Part shown: positions 48,634-57,652 of the stretch, piece after piece | Layout of the letters: the number at the start of each line of letters is the position of its first letter | Numbering within the stretch: the stretch's first letter is position 1 | From: Amycolatopsis japonica | GTDB taxonomy: Bacteria > Actinomycetota > Actinomycetes > Mycobacteriales > Pseudonocardiaceae | Assembly: GCF_000732925.1 (NCBI RefSeq) | Contig: NZ_CP008953.1 | Location: 7,743,001-7,807,000, forward strand | Direction: 5' to 3' | DNA: 64,000 bases | The notes under the pieces: generated by a model | Databases searched by the model: none | Told to the model about the DNA's origin: nothing | The model's input: the letters and a program-made list of their open reading frames with translations, nothing else | Made by a program: the position numbers and the translations under genes

Positions 48634-49835
48634 CAGCCGGCACCTCCCGAAAGCACGCCGAAGATACCGGCGGGTCCGGTCTGTTGCGGCTGCCCGCCAC
48701 CCTGCGGCGCGCTCGCCTGGCCGCCGGCGACACCGCCGACGCTGTCCGGGATCGGCAGCGGCGGATTCGCCCCCGGTCCCTCCGTCCCGCCGGTGAGGCC
48801 CGGCACCGGGATGACGTCCTGGAGCGGGTTCTGACGGCTGCGGCCGAGGTTCTTGAGGATCTCGTTCAGGTTCAGGTCGATCTTCGCGAACAGGTTGAAG
48901 TAGTCGCCCTTGACGCCGTCGTAGGCGGCGTCGCTGAACGGGAAGGTCAGCAGGATCTCCAGCGCCTTCGGCAGATCCGCGCCAGCTTCGCCCAGCTTCT
49001 GCAGCGTCGGCTGCAGTGCCTTGAGGTCGGCGACGAGGTCTTCCTTGCTCTTGTTCACCGTGTCGACGGCGACACCGGAGAGGTGGTTGAGCGCGTTCAG
49101 CATGGTCACCAGCTGACCGCGCTGCTGCTCCAGCACACCGAGCCCGGGGCCGAGGTTGTCGACCGCGCCGACCAGCTTGTCCTTCTGGCCGTTCAGCGTG
49201 AGCGAGAGCCGGTTCAGCCCGTCGAGCGCCCGCGTGATGTTCGCGGACTGCTTGTCGAGGTTCGTGACCAGCTCGTTGGTGTTGTTCAGCAGCGCCTTGA
49301 GCTCCGGCGAGCGGCCGGTGGTGGCGTTGTTGAGTTCCTTGGTGATGGTGTTGAGCTGTTCCACCCCACCACCGTTGAGCAGCAGCGAAAGCGCGCCGAG
49401 CAGTTCCTCGACCTCGACGCTGCGGTTCGTGCGGGCCAGCGGGATCACCGCGTTGTCGGCGAGCTTGCCCTGTCCGTCGGGGGGTGCGGCCAGCTCGACG
49501 TACTTCTCGCCGAGGAGGCTCGACTGCTTGACATTGGCGAGCGCGTTCGCCGGCAGTTTCACGTCGCCGTTGACCCGCAGGGTGACCTCGGCGTTCCAGC
49601 CGTCCTGGGTCAGGCCGATCGCTTCGACGCGACCGATGGCGACCTCGTTGACCTTCACCCCGGCCTGCGGGGTCAGGTCGAGGACGTCGCGGAACTGCAC
49701 CTTGACGGTGTACGGGTGGTCGCCGAGCTCGGCGCCACCGGGCAGCGGCACGTCGTAGATCCCGCTGAACCCGCAGCCGCTCAACGTCAGCGCCGCGACG
49801 GTCCCGACGGCAACGAGGGCAAGTTTCCTGTTCAT
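48633..49835 (-). CDS. mceE: MceE lipoprotein, MlaD-domain substrate-binding protein
   Basis: The fifth Mce protein and the lipoprotein of the set: a lipobox LTLSGCGF is found at about residues 15-22 after a lysine-rich start (MNRKLALVAVGTVAA). The MlaD domain (YTVKVQFRDVLDLTPQAGVKVNEVAIGRVEAI) and a helical region follow; the C-terminus is Pro/Gly-rich. 400 residues. The longer open frame upstream overlaps mceD and is not coding. The ATG overlaps the mceD TGA by four bases. Confidence 0.92.
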   Translation of the reverse strand: MNRKLALVAVGTVAALTLSGCGFSGIYDVPLPGGAELGDHPYTVKVQFRDVLDLTPQAGVKVNEVAIGRVEAIGLTQDGWNAEVTLRVNGDVKLPANALANVKQSSLLGEKYVELAAPPDGQGKLADNAVIPLARTNRSVEVEELLGALSLLLNGGGVEQLNTITKELNNATTGRSPELKALLNNTNELVTNLDKQSANITRALDGLNRLSLTLNGQKDKLVGAVDNLGPGLGVLEQQRGQLVTMLNALNHLSGVAVDTVNKSKEDLVADLKALQPTLQKLGEAGADLPKALEILLTFPFSDAAYDGVKGDYFNLFAKIDLNLNEILKNLGRSRQNPLQDVIPVPGLTGGTEGPGANPPLPIPDSVGGVAGGQASAPQGGGQPQQTGPAGIFGVLSGGAG

Positions 49836-51013
49836 CACTTCGCCGCCGTTCCGTAGAGCTGACCCGCGATCGGGAGCGGCAGCGGCGGCAGCTGGCCCGC
49901 CTGCGACGACTGGATCACCTGCGCGATGGACGGCAGCGGAACCAGCCCGTCGACCAGCCCGGCGACGCCCTTGCACGCGTCGCCCAGCGCGTCGAGCGCG
50001 TCCGGGGTCTGCTTCAGCAGGTTGCACACCATCACCAGCGGCGGCTGGGTGAGCTCGTTGAGGTTGGCCCGCGCGTCGAGCGTGCCCGACGAGGCGTTGT
50101 AGGTGTTGACCAGGTTCCCGAGACCGACCGGGGCGACGTCGAGGATCTCGGCGAGCGCGCCGCGCTGGTCCACGAGCACCTTGGTCACACTGGCCAGCAT
50201 GTCCACATTGGACTTGAGCCGGTCGCGGTTCTTCTCGATGAACGCCTGCACCGCGGTGAGCGTGTCCGACAGCTGCTTCACCGTCGCCGAGAGGTTTTCC
50301 CGCTCCCCCGCGAGGAATCCGCTGACGTCGGCCAGCTGCCGCTCGAAGTCGCGGACCTGCTTGTCGCTGTTCACCAGCGTCTTCGAGAAGGAGCCGAGGT
50401 TCTCGACGGTCTTGAACAGGTCGTCCTTGTTGCCCGACAACGTGCCAGCGGCCTGGCCGAGCTTCGTGATCGTGTCGTGCAGCGCCTGCCCGTTGCCGTC
50501 GAAGTTCTTCGCGGCGGTGTCGAGCAGGTTCGACAGCGAACCGTTCTTGTTGGCGCCGTTGGGCCCGAGCGACTTGCTGACCCGGGAGAGGCTGGCGGCG
50601 AGCTCGTCGACCTCCAGCGGGACCTCGGTGCGGTCGAGGCCGATGACGGCGCCGTCGGCGATCCGCGGTCCGCCCTTGTACGCCGGGGCGAGCTGCACGT
50701 AGCGGTCGCTGACCAGTGACGGCGACACGATGATCGCCTTCGCGTCGGCGGGCACCGCCACCGAACGGTCGTATTCGAGTTCGACGCGGACCTGGTTGCC
50801 CATCGGCTGGATCTTGGTGACCGTGCCCATGTCCACGCCGAGCATGCGGACACTGTTGCCTTCGTAGAGGCCGACGGTGCCCGCGAAGTACGCGGTCACG
50901 TGATTGCGGCCGGCGTCCTTGAGCGTCCACCACAGCGCGCCGGCGACGACCAGCGCGAGCACGATCGCGATGGTGAAGCCGCGCGCGAGGCTGGAACCGA
51001 GACGGGTACTCAT
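49835..51013 (-). CDS. mceD: MceD, MlaD-domain substrate-binding protein
   Basis: The 392-residue product has an N-terminal helix (ARGFTIAIVLALVVAGALWWTL), the MlaD domain (HVTAYFAGTVGLYEGNSVRMLGVDMGTVTKIQP) and a long coiled-coil-like helical region, as in the Mce tube proteins. The ATG (MSTRLGSSLARG) overlaps the mceC TGA by four bases; I chose it over an upstream in-frame start four codons earlier. It is coupled at both ends. Confidence 0.92.
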   Translation of the reverse strand: MSTRLGSSLARGFTIAIVLALVVAGALWWTLKDAGRNHVTAYFAGTVGLYEGNSVRMLGVDMGTVTKIQPMGNQVRVELEYDRSVAVPADAKAIIVSPSLVSDRYVQLAPAYKGGPRIADGAVIGLDRTEVPLEVDELAASLSRVSKSLGPNGANKNGSLSNLLDTAAKNFDGNGQALHDTITKLGQAAGTLSGNKDDLFKTVENLGSFSKTLVNSDKQVRDFERQLADVSGFLAGERENLSATVKQLSDTLTAVQAFIEKNRDRLKSNVDMLASVTKVLVDQRGALAEILDVAPVGLGNLVNTYNASSGTLDARANLNELTQPPLVMVCNLLKQTPDALDALGDACKGVAGLVDGLVPLPSIAQVIQSSQAGQLPPLPLPIAGQLYGTAAK

Positions 51014-51996
51014 TTCTCGTAGCACCCCTTGTCGTTGATCGGCCCGAACGACGGCAGGACCAGTCCGCAGATGTAGTTGTCGAACCAGCGGCCGTTGCCG
51101 ATCGTGTTCGTGAACACCCGGATGAACGGCGCGAACCGCGCGATGCCCTGGCCGAGGGCGTCCTGGTTGCGCTGCAGCATCGAGGTCAGCTGGTCGAGCT
51201 GGGCGAGCACCGGGTCGAGCTGCGCGTCGTTGTCGTCGACCAGGCCCTTGAGCTGGGTCGCGAGATTGCGCGAGCCGTCCAGCAGCGCGGAGATCGCCTC
51301 CTTGCGCTTGGCCACCTCGCCGAGCAGCTTGTTGCCGTCGGCCAGCAGCTTCTGGAACTCGGCGTCCCGGTCGACGAGCGTCTGCGAGACCTGCCGCGTG
51401 TTCGCGAGCAGGCTCGACAGCTGCGAGTCCCGTTTGGCGATGGTGTCCGAGAGGCGGGAAAGGCCGGTCAGGGCGCCCTTCACGTCGGCCGGGGTGTCGG
51501 CGAAGGTCTCCGTGATGACGTCGAAGCTCTTCGCCAGCTGCGTCGTGTCGATGTCATCGACGGTCTGCGAAAGACCGCGGAAGGCGTCGAGGACGTCGAA
51601 CGGCGACATCGTGCGCTCACGCGGGATGGTCGCGCTCGGGTCGAGCGTGCGCTGCCCCTGCGGGTCGAGCGCCAGGTACTTCTGGCCGAGGACGGTCTTG
51701 ATCTTGATCGCCGCGCTGGTCTTGTCGCCCAGCCAGGCGTCCTTGACCTTGAACGAGATCCGGACCTTGTCGCCGTCGAGCTTGATCTCGGAGATCTTCC
51801 CGACCTTCACACCGGCGACCCGGACGTCGTTGTCCTCCTGCAGACCCGAAGCCTCGCTGAAGTCCGCGGTGTAGGTCGTCCCGCCGCCGATGACCGGCAG
51901 GTCCTCGGAGTTCAGCGCGGCGATGAAACCGAGCAGCAGCACCGAGATACCGACCAGCGCGATCGGGATCGGATTGCGTTTCTGGAACGACTTCAT
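51010..51996 (-). CDS. mceC: MceC, MlaD-domain substrate-binding protein
   Basis: The 328-residue product has an N-terminal helix (NPIPIALVGISVLLLGFIAAL), the MlaD domain (YTADFSEASGLQEDNDVRVAGVKVGKISEIKL) and a helical region (SQLSSLLANTRQVSQTLVDRD). It ends with a cysteine pair region (CGLVLPSFGPINDKGCYEK). The ATG (MKSFQKRN) overlaps the mceB TGA by four bases. Confidence 0.92.
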   Translation of the reverse strand: MKSFQKRNPIPIALVGISVLLLGFIAALNSEDLPVIGGGTTYTADFSEASGLQEDNDVRVAGVKVGKISEIKLDGDKVRISFKVKDAWLGDKTSAAIKIKTVLGQKYLALDPQGQRTLDPSATIPRERTMSPFDVLDAFRGLSQTVDDIDTTQLAKSFDVITETFADTPADVKGALTGLSRLSDTIAKRDSQLSSLLANTRQVSQTLVDRDAEFQKLLADGNKLLGEVAKRKEAISALLDGSRNLATQLKGLVDDNDAQLDPVLAQLDQLTSMLQRNQDALGQGIARFAPFIRVFTNTIGNGRWFDNYICGLVLPSFGPINDKGCYEK

Positions 51997-53024
51997 GCCG
52001 TGCACCTCGCCCGGTTCACCGGCAGCAGCGGCAGGTTGATCGGCTCGTTGATCAGCGGAGGCAGGGCGACGGCTCCCGTCATCTCACAGGCGAAGAAGTT
52101 GAACCAGGAGCCATAGTCGGCGGTGCGGGTCAGCGCCGTCACCTTCTGCGGCAGGAACTGGATGAAGTGCTCGACGATCGGCTGGCTGTCGTTGAGGTTC
52201 TTCGTCAGCGTGCCGAGCGCGGCGATGTCCTGCTTGAGCGGCTCACGGGCTTCACCGAGCAGACCGGAGGTCGTCTTGGCGAGGGTGCCGAGCGAGTCGA
52301 TGGCGTCGCCGATCGGCTCGCGGTCCGCGGCCAGCCCGGAGACCAGCTGCTGCAGCCTGACGATCAGGTCGTTCAGCTGCGGCGTGTGCGCGTTGACCGT
52401 GTCGAGCACCGAGTTCAGGTTGTCGATGACCTCGCCGATCACCTTGTCCTTGTCGGAGATCGTGGTGGCCAGCGACGCGGTGTGCTTCAGCAGGCTTTCG
52501 ACCGTGCCGCCCTCGCCCTGCAGGACCTGGATGACCTCGTAGGACAGCTTGTTGATGTCGTCCGGGTTGAGCGCGGTGAACAGCGGCTTGAACCCGTTGA
52601 ACAGCTGCGTCAGGTCGAGCGCGGGCGTGGTCCGCTCCAGCGGGATGTTCCCGCCGGGCTCCAGGTTCTTGCCGGAGGAGTCGGTGCCCTGCCCGAGCGA
52701 GACGTAGCGCTGGCCGACCAGGTTCCGGAACTTGATCTGCGCGGTGACCCCGGCGGGCAGTTTGCGTCCGGCGTCCACTTCGAACTCCACCTCGGCCTGG
52801 CGGCGGTCGACGATGCGGACGTCCTTGACCTGCCCGACCCGGACGCCGGCGATGCGGACGTCGTCGTTGGGCAGCAACAGGGTGGCGTCGCTGAACCGCG
52901 CCTTGTAGGCGTTGGTGCTGGTGGTGTTCACGTTGGCGATGCTGATCCCGAGGATGGTCGTGAACAGCACGGTGACCACGATGAAGGCGCAGAGCTTGAT
53001 CAGCGGAGCGAGCAATCCCCTCAC
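51993..53024 (-). CDS. mceB: MceB, MlaD-domain substrate-binding protein
   Basis: The 343-residue product has an N-terminal helix (APLIKLCAFIVVTVLFTTILGIS), the MlaD domain (YKARFSDATLLLPNDDVRIAGVRVGQVKDVRI) and the helical region with LTRTADYGSWFNFFACEMTG near the end, a motif typical of MceB. The GTG start overlaps the mceA stop by four bases. Confidence 0.92.
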   Translation of the reverse strand: MRGLLAPLIKLCAFIVVTVLFTTILGISIANVNTTSTNAYKARFSDATLLLPNDDVRIAGVRVGQVKDVRIVDRRQAEVEFEVDAGRKLPAGVTAQIKFRNLVGQRYVSLGQGTDSSGKNLEPGGNIPLERTTPALDLTQLFNGFKPLFTALNPDDINKLSYEVIQVLQGEGGTVESLLKHTASLATTISDKDKVIGEVIDNLNSVLDTVNAHTPQLNDLIVRLQQLVSGLAADREPIGDAIDSLGTLAKTTSGLLGEAREPLKQDIAALGTLTKNLNDSQPIVEHFIQFLPQKVTALTRTADYGSWFNFFACEMTGAVALPPLINEPINLPLLPVNRARCTA

Positions 53025-54358
53025 TGGACGTGCACCTCCGCTCCCCGGTAGAGCGGGCCGACGAGCAGCGATCCCCAGCCGGGCACGTCCGAGGCGGACA
53101 TGCCGACCTGCGGCGCGACCAGCTGCGCGAGGAAGTCCGATTCGGACGCGCTGTAGGACGGGCTACCGCCTGGCGCTCCTCCGCCGTTGTAACCGCCGAC
53201 GTTCGCGAAGCCGTTCGACGGCGAAAGGCCGTCGTTCGCCGAGCGTGCCGGCTGTTTGACCGTGCTGCCGTCCTTGATCGGACCGTCCGGAGGGTACTGC
53301 GGGAACGGGTCCGGGAACTGCTTCAGGTCGTAGCAGCGCGGACCGCGTTTGTCCTCGAACCGCGGCTCGTCCTTGCCCGGCAGGTACGGCCCGCGGTTGA
53401 CAGTGACCTCGATGGTCGCGTGCAGACCGGGCCGGTCGGTGCCCTTGCCGAGCGCCTTGTCGATCTTCGGCAGGTTGGCCGCCATCTGCCCGATCACGCA
53501 CGGGTATTCCGGCGCGTACTTCGCGAGCAGCTCCGCCGTCGGGCGGGCCGTGTCGGCGAGCCGGATCAGGTTGTCGGCGTTGTTCTGCAGGAACGTCTGC
53601 AGATCGACCGAAGCCTGCGTGACGCTGCCGTAGAGGTTCGCCAGGTTCATCTTCTGGTCCACCACGGTGCGGGTGGTGGTGCTCAGGTTGTCCAAGGTCT
53701 GCACCAGGTCCGGGGCGACGGCGTTGAGGTTGTCCGAGAACTTCGCGAGCTCTTTGAGGTTCTGCTGGAGCTTCGGCTCGTGCGGGTTCAGCTGCCCGAC
53801 GTAGTCACCGAGCTGCGCGAGGGTGTCGCCGAGCTGGTCACCGCGGCCGTTGAGGGCGGTGGAGATCGCCGAAAGCGTGCTCGACAGCTTCTGCGGCTGG
53901 ACCGCCTGCAAGACCGGCATCAGATGAGCGAAGGCCTGCTCCAGCTCGACCGCGCCGGACGTACGGTCCTGAGTGATCACGTCGCCTTCGGCGATCGTCT
54001 TCTCCGACGGCGCGTCCGGGATCTCCAGGGAAACGAAACGCTCACCGAACAACGTCTTCGGCAGGAATCGCGCCGAAACGTTCTGCGGGATCAGTTTCGC
54101 CGACTCGGGATTCAGCGCGAGCGTGAGCTCGGCACCGTCCGGCGTCGCGGCGATGTCCTGGACCGAACCGACGATGAGGCCGCGGACCTTCACATCGGAC
54201 TGCTTCAGCAACTGGTTCCCGATGTTGCCCGACTGGAGCTTCACGCTGACGACGGGCGTGAACGCCCTTTGATACAGCGCGATGCTCAGCGCCACCCCGC
54301 CGATGAGCACGGCGACCAGAAGCAGGCCCAGTAGCCTGCGCCGGACTGTCGCGATCAT
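53021..54358 (-). CDS. mceA: MceA, MlaD-domain substrate-binding protein
   Basis: The first Mce protein. The 445-residue product has an N-terminal helix (LLGLLLVAVLIGGVALSIALYQ), the MlaD domain (VSVKLQSGNIGNQLLKQSDVKVRGLIVGSVQDI) and a helical region (ELAKFSDNLNAVAPDLVQTLDNLSTTT). A Gly/Ser/Pro-rich tail with CYDLKQFPDPFPQYPPDG follows. The ATG overlaps the yrbEB stop by four bases. Confidence 0.92.
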   Translation of the reverse strand: MIATVRRRLLGLLLVAVLIGGVALSIALYQRAFTPVVSVKLQSGNIGNQLLKQSDVKVRGLIVGSVQDIAATPDGAELTLALNPESAKLIPQNVSARFLPKTLFGERFVSLEIPDAPSEKTIAEGDVITQDRTSGAVELEQAFAHLMPVLQAVQPQKLSSTLSAISTALNGRGDQLGDTLAQLGDYVGQLNPHEPKLQQNLKELAKFSDNLNAVAPDLVQTLDNLSTTTRTVVDQKMNLANLYGSVTQASVDLQTFLQNNADNLIRLADTARPTAELLAKYAPEYPCVIGQMAANLPKIDKALGKGTDRPGLHATIEVTVNRGPYLPGKDEPRFEDKRGPRCYDLKQFPDPFPQYPPDGPIKDGSTVKQPARSANDGLSPSNGFANVGGYNGGGAPGGSPSYSASESDFLAQLVAPQVGMSASDVPGWGSLLVGPLYRGAEVHVQ

Positions 54359-55191
54359 CCTGCGATCCTCACCGTGACGTCGGTTCCCCAGATCGCGAAA
54401 CCGATGAAGAAGTTCATGATGGACACCGTGACGATGCTCAGCCGGACCGCTTTACCGACGGCCACGCCGACACCGGCGGGGCCACCGGAGGCCCGGTATC
54501 CGAAATAGCAATGGGACAGGATGATCAAGACGCTGAACAACAGCACCTTGATGAACGAATACAACACATCCTGTGGTGGTAGGAACAGGTCGAAATAATG
54601 GTCGTAGGTACCCGCTGACTGGTTGTAGATGTAGATAACGACCAACCGCGACGCGAGATACGAACTCAGCAGGCCGATGACGTACAGCGGGATGACCGCG
54701 ACGAAACCGGCGATGATCCGCGTCGTCACCAGGTACGGGAGGCTCGGCACCCCCATGACCTCGAGCGCGTCGATCTCCTCCGAGATCCGCATGGCGCCCA
54801 GCTGGGCGGTGAAGCCCGCGCCGACGGTCGCCGAAAGCGCGAGGCCGGCGACCAGCGGGGCGATCTCGCGGGTGTTGAAGAACGCGGTCAGGAAGCCGGT
54901 GAAGGCCGAGGTGCCGATCGAGTTCAGCGCCGAGTAGCCCTGGAGACCGACGAGGACACCGGTGAACAGGGTCAAGCCGACCATCACGCCGACCGTGCCG
55001 CCGATGACGGCGAGCGAGCCGGAACCGAAGCTCACTTCGGCGAGCAGCCGCAGGACTTCTTTCATGTAGCGGCGAAGCGTCCTCGGCGTCCACAGCAACG
55101 CGCGGCCGTAGAACGACATCTGGTCACCGAGGTTGTCCAGTGTCTGCAAAGGACGGTTAGCGACCCGCTTGGCGCCTTGGAGGAAGGTCAT
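54355..55191 (-). CDS. yrbEB: YrbEB, Mce permease (MlaE family)
   Basis: One of two integral membrane permeases of the Mce importer. The 278-residue product has about six helices and the MlaE signature GAMRISEEIDALEVMGVPSLPYLVTTRIIAG (about 145-175), the coupling region to the ATPase. It lies 3 bases after yrbEA and overlaps mceA. Paired with yrbEA as in all Mce systems. Confidence 0.93.
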   Translation of the reverse strand: MTFLQGAKRVANRPLQTLDNLGDQMSFYGRALLWTPRTLRRYMKEVLRLLAEVSFGSGSLAVIGGTVGVMVGLTLFTGVLVGLQGYSALNSIGTSAFTGFLTAFFNTREIAPLVAGLALSATVGAGFTAQLGAMRISEEIDALEVMGVPSLPYLVTTRIIAGFVAVIPLYVIGLLSSYLASRLVVIYIYNQSAGTYDHYFDLFLPPQDVLYSFIKVLLFSVLIILSHCYFGYRASGGPAGVGVAVGKAVRLSIVTVSIMNFFIGFAIWGTDVTVRIAG

Positions 55192-55194
55192 GCG

Positions 55195-55989
55195 TCAGTC
55201 CAGCTTTCCGGGCACGATCTGCAGGTAGATCAGCGTGATCACGAAGTTCACCACGAACAGCATGAGGAACGTGATGACGACCGACTGGTTCACCGCGTCG
55301 CCGACACCCTTCGGGCCGCCGGACGGGTTCAGTCCCCGGTAGGAGGCGACGACCGCGGCGATGAAGCCGAAGATCAGCGCCTTCAGCTCGCCGACCCAGA
55401 GGTCCGGCAGCTGGGCCAGCGCGGAGAAACTCGCCAGGTACGCACCCGGCGTCCCGCCCTGGAGGACGACGTTGAAGAAGTACCCGCCGAGCACGCCGAT
55501 GACGCTGACCATGCCGTTCAGCAGGAGCGCCACCAGCATCATCGCGAGCACACGCGGCACGATCAGCCGCTGCACCGCGGAGACGCCGAGCACCTCCATG
55601 GCGTCGATCTCTTCACGGATGGTCCGCGCGCCGATGTCCGCGCAGACCGCGCTACCGCCGGCGCCCGCGACCAGCAGCGCCGTGACCAGCGGACTGGCCT
55701 GCTGCACGGTGGCGAGCACCGACCCGGCGCCCGTGTAGGACTGGGCGCCGAGCTGGCGGGCGAGCGAACCGAACTGCAGCGAGATGACCGCGCCGAACGG
55801 GATCGCGACGAGCGCCGTCGGCAGGATCGTGACACTCGCGATGAACCAGGCCTGCTGGATGAACTCCCGCAGCTGGAACGGGCGCTGGAAGATGCCACGA
55901 ACGATGTCGAGGCCGAGAGCGAACAGGTTCCCGGTCTCGCGCACCATGCCGATTCCGGGGATCTTCGCCGATGAAGCGGGAGAGCTCAC
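55195..55989 (-). CDS. yrbEA: YrbEA, Mce permease (MlaE family)
   Basis: The first Mce permease. The 264-residue product contains the MlaE signature GARTIREEIDAMEVLGVSAVQRLIVPRVLA and helices such as LLVAGAGGSAVCADIG and ALIFGFIAAVVASYRGL. The GTG (MSSPASSAKIPG) overlaps the mkl stop by four bases. The long open frame upstream lies inside mkl and is not coding. Confidence 0.93.
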   Translation of the reverse strand: MSSPASSAKIPGIGMVRETGNLFALGLDIVRGIFQRPFQLREFIQQAWFIASVTILPTALVAIPFGAVISLQFGSLARQLGAQSYTGAGSVLATVQQASPLVTALLVAGAGGSAVCADIGARTIREEIDAMEVLGVSAVQRLIVPRVLAMMLVALLLNGMVSVIGVLGGYFFNVVLQGGTPGAYLASFSALAQLPDLWVGELKALIFGFIAAVVASYRGLNPSGGPKGVGDAVNQSVVITFLMLFVVNFVITLIYLQIVPGKLD

Positions 55990-57155
55990 GCGCCACCTGA
56001 CCCCGGATCTTGTGGCCGCAAGCGGTGGTTGCCCGCTCTCCCGGGGTGCGGGATGTGGGCGACCTGGTCGTCGGGCAGCTGGCCCTGGTGGTGGTTCGGG
56101 ATCGAGCTGTCGACCGGCGCCGACCGGTGGCCGGCGGTGGCGAGACGCTGCGGGCGGACGCCGTAGCGCTGCTGCTCCTCCGGCGAAAGCGACTCGATGA
56201 TGCTCTGCTGCGCCTCGGGCGGCAGGCCGTGCAGGATCTGCATGACGCGGTCCTTGCGGCGGACCGCGCCCATCCGGGTGGGCACGCCGGGCGTCGGCTG
56301 CATCTGCGGCGGCACCCCGCTGACGTCCTCGACACCGCCCGCGTGGTGACCGGCCTCGAACATCGCGCGCTCCGCGGCGAGCTGGGCCGAGTCCTTCTCC
56401 TCGCTCATGCCGATGGGGCCGTCCATCTTGCCGTTGAGGAACTGCTTGACGACCGGCTCCTCGCTGGTCAGCAGCACCTCGCGCGGGCCGAACATGACCA
56501 GTTCCTTGCGGAAGAGCATGCCAAGGTTGTCCGGGACGGTGCGGGCGAGGTTGATGTTGTGCGTGACGATCAGGAACGTCGCGTCGATCTGTGCGTTGAC
56601 GTCCAGGAAGAGCTGGGAGATGTAGGTGGTGCGGACCGGGTCGAGACCGGAGTCCGGCTCGTCGACCAGGATGATCTGCGGGTCCAGCACCAGCGCGCGG
56701 GCGAGGCCGGCGCGTTTGCGCATACCGCCGGAGATCTCGCCGGGCAGCTTCTTGTCGGCGCCGTTGAGACCGGTCATCTCGAGCTTCTCGAGCACGATCC
56801 GGCGGACCTCGGTCTCCGACTTCTTCGTGTGCTCCCGCAGGGGGAAGGCCACGTTGTCGTAGAGGTTCATCGAGCCGAACAGCGCGCCGTCCTGGAAAAG
56901 GACGCCGAAGAGCTTGCGTACCTCGTAGAGCTGGTGTTCGGAGCACGTCACGATGTCGACGCCGTTGATCATGCACCGGCCCTTGTCGGGCTTGAGCAGA
57001 CCGATCATCGACTTCAAGAAGACGGACTTACCGGTTCCGGACGGTCCGAGCATCGCCGAGACCTCGCCCGGAGGCAGGGTCAGCGTGACGTCCCGCCAGA
57101 TGGCCTGCTTACCGAAGGACTTGGAAAGACCTTCGATGACCACCTCGGCACCCAT
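55986..57155 (-). CDS. mkl: Mkl, ATPase of the Mce importer
   Basis: The 389-residue ATP-binding subunit powers Mce import. It has Walker A GPSGTGKS (about 37-44), signature ISGGMRKRAGLARAL, Walker B IILVDEPDSGLDP and the switch histidine in IVTHN. After the ABC domain a ~140-residue C-terminal extension follows (SVVPPQM-like, with PEEQQRYGVRPQRL), as in mycobacterial Mkl. The ATG (MGAEVVIEGLSKSFG) follows GGAGG with 4-base spacing. Unlike mycobacteria, where mkl is apart from most mce operons, here it heads the operon. It overlaps yrbEA by four bases. Confidence 0.93.
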   Translation of the reverse strand: MGAEVVIEGLSKSFGKQAIWRDVTLTLPPGEVSAMLGPSGTGKSVFLKSMIGLLKPDKGRCMINGVDIVTCSEHQLYEVRKLFGVLFQDGALFGSMNLYDNVAFPLREHTKKSETEVRRIVLEKLEMTGLNGADKKLPGEISGGMRKRAGLARALVLDPQIILVDEPDSGLDPVRTTYISQLFLDVNAQIDATFLIVTHNINLARTVPDNLGMLFRKELVMFGPREVLLTSEEPVVKQFLNGKMDGPIGMSEEKDSAQLAAERAMFEAGHHAGGVEDVSGVPPQMQPTPGVPTRMGAVRRKDRVMQILHGLPPEAQQSIIESLSPEEQQRYGVRPQRLATAGHRSAPVDSSIPNHHQGQLPDDQVAHIPHPGRAGNHRLRPQDPGSGGA

Positions 57156-57269
57156 CGCACCTCCAGGAGCTGTTCCGCGTCGTCGCGCACTGCCTTCCCG
57201 TGCCACTGGCCCGAGAGGACGCATGCGTTCGCGCAGCGATACCCGCGTCAACCAGGTGCAACGAGCTGA

Positions 57270-57330
57270 GTGCGAACAGGTTACTCGCCAGTTTTCTTTT
57301 CTGGCCAGACCCGCGGGTAACTTTTCGCAC
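57270..57330 (-). promoter_or_regulatory. Nested inverted repeat upstream of mkl
   Basis: Three nested inverted arms centre on an AT-rich core (TTTTCTTTT, 57292-57300): GTGCGAA with TTCGCAC (57270-57276, 57324-57330), GTTAC with GTAAC (57280-57284, 57317-57321), and GCCAG with CTGGC (57287-57291, 57301-57305). It is about 115 bases before the mkl ATG. It could be an operator for a dimeric regulator or an RNA fold. No clear -10/-35 is seen next to it. The rest of 57331-57418 shows no gene. Confidence 0.5.
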
Positions 57331-57418
57331 AGCCCGCCGCCTGCCCGTGCACCGCTTGCAGCACCGTAGTGCACGTCACTCCCGCGCGCAGATCCACGAC
57401 CTGCCCCGGCCCAGGCCG

Positions 57419-57447
57419 GATCGCGTTTAGGGGGCTAAACGCAGGTC
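57419..57447. repeat. Interspersed palindromic element IPE-21
   Basis: Left arm GATCGCGTTTAG, centre GGGG, right arm CTAAACGCAGGTC. First of three copies between mkl and rplL. Confidence 0.9.
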
Positions 57448-57476
57448 AGGCCTCCAGGGCACCTCCGCGCCACACG

Positions 57477-57505
57477 GATCGCGTTTCGCGGGCTAAACGC
57501 GATCC
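57477..57505. repeat. Interspersed palindromic element IPE-22
   Basis: Left arm GATCGCGTTTCG, centre CGGG, right arm CTAAACGCGATCC. The left arm mixes features of two arm types. Confidence 0.85.
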
Positions 57506-57542
57506 GGCGCCTGGGCGCACCCGAATGCTTAGCCTTGCTACG

Positions 57543-57571
57543 CGTCGCGATTAGGGGGCTAAACGCAGGTC
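57543..57571. repeat. Interspersed palindromic element IPE-23
   Basis: Left arm CGTCGCGATTAG, centre GGGG, right arm CTAAACGCAGGTC. It lies just beyond the rplL terminator. Confidence 0.85.
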
Positions 57572-57581
57572 GTGGGCACAG

Positions 57582-57619
57582 CGAAGGGGCGGGCACCCGT
57601 GTGGATGCCCGCCCCTTCG
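57582..57619 (-). terminator. Terminator hairpin after rplL
   Basis: A 14-bp perfect stem (CGAAGGGGCGGGCA with its complement at 57606-57619), 10-base loop, about 33 bases after the rplL stop. Confidence 0.8.
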
Positions 57620-57652
57620 ACGGTGCTGCGGTAGGCGCTGACGCGCCCGAGA

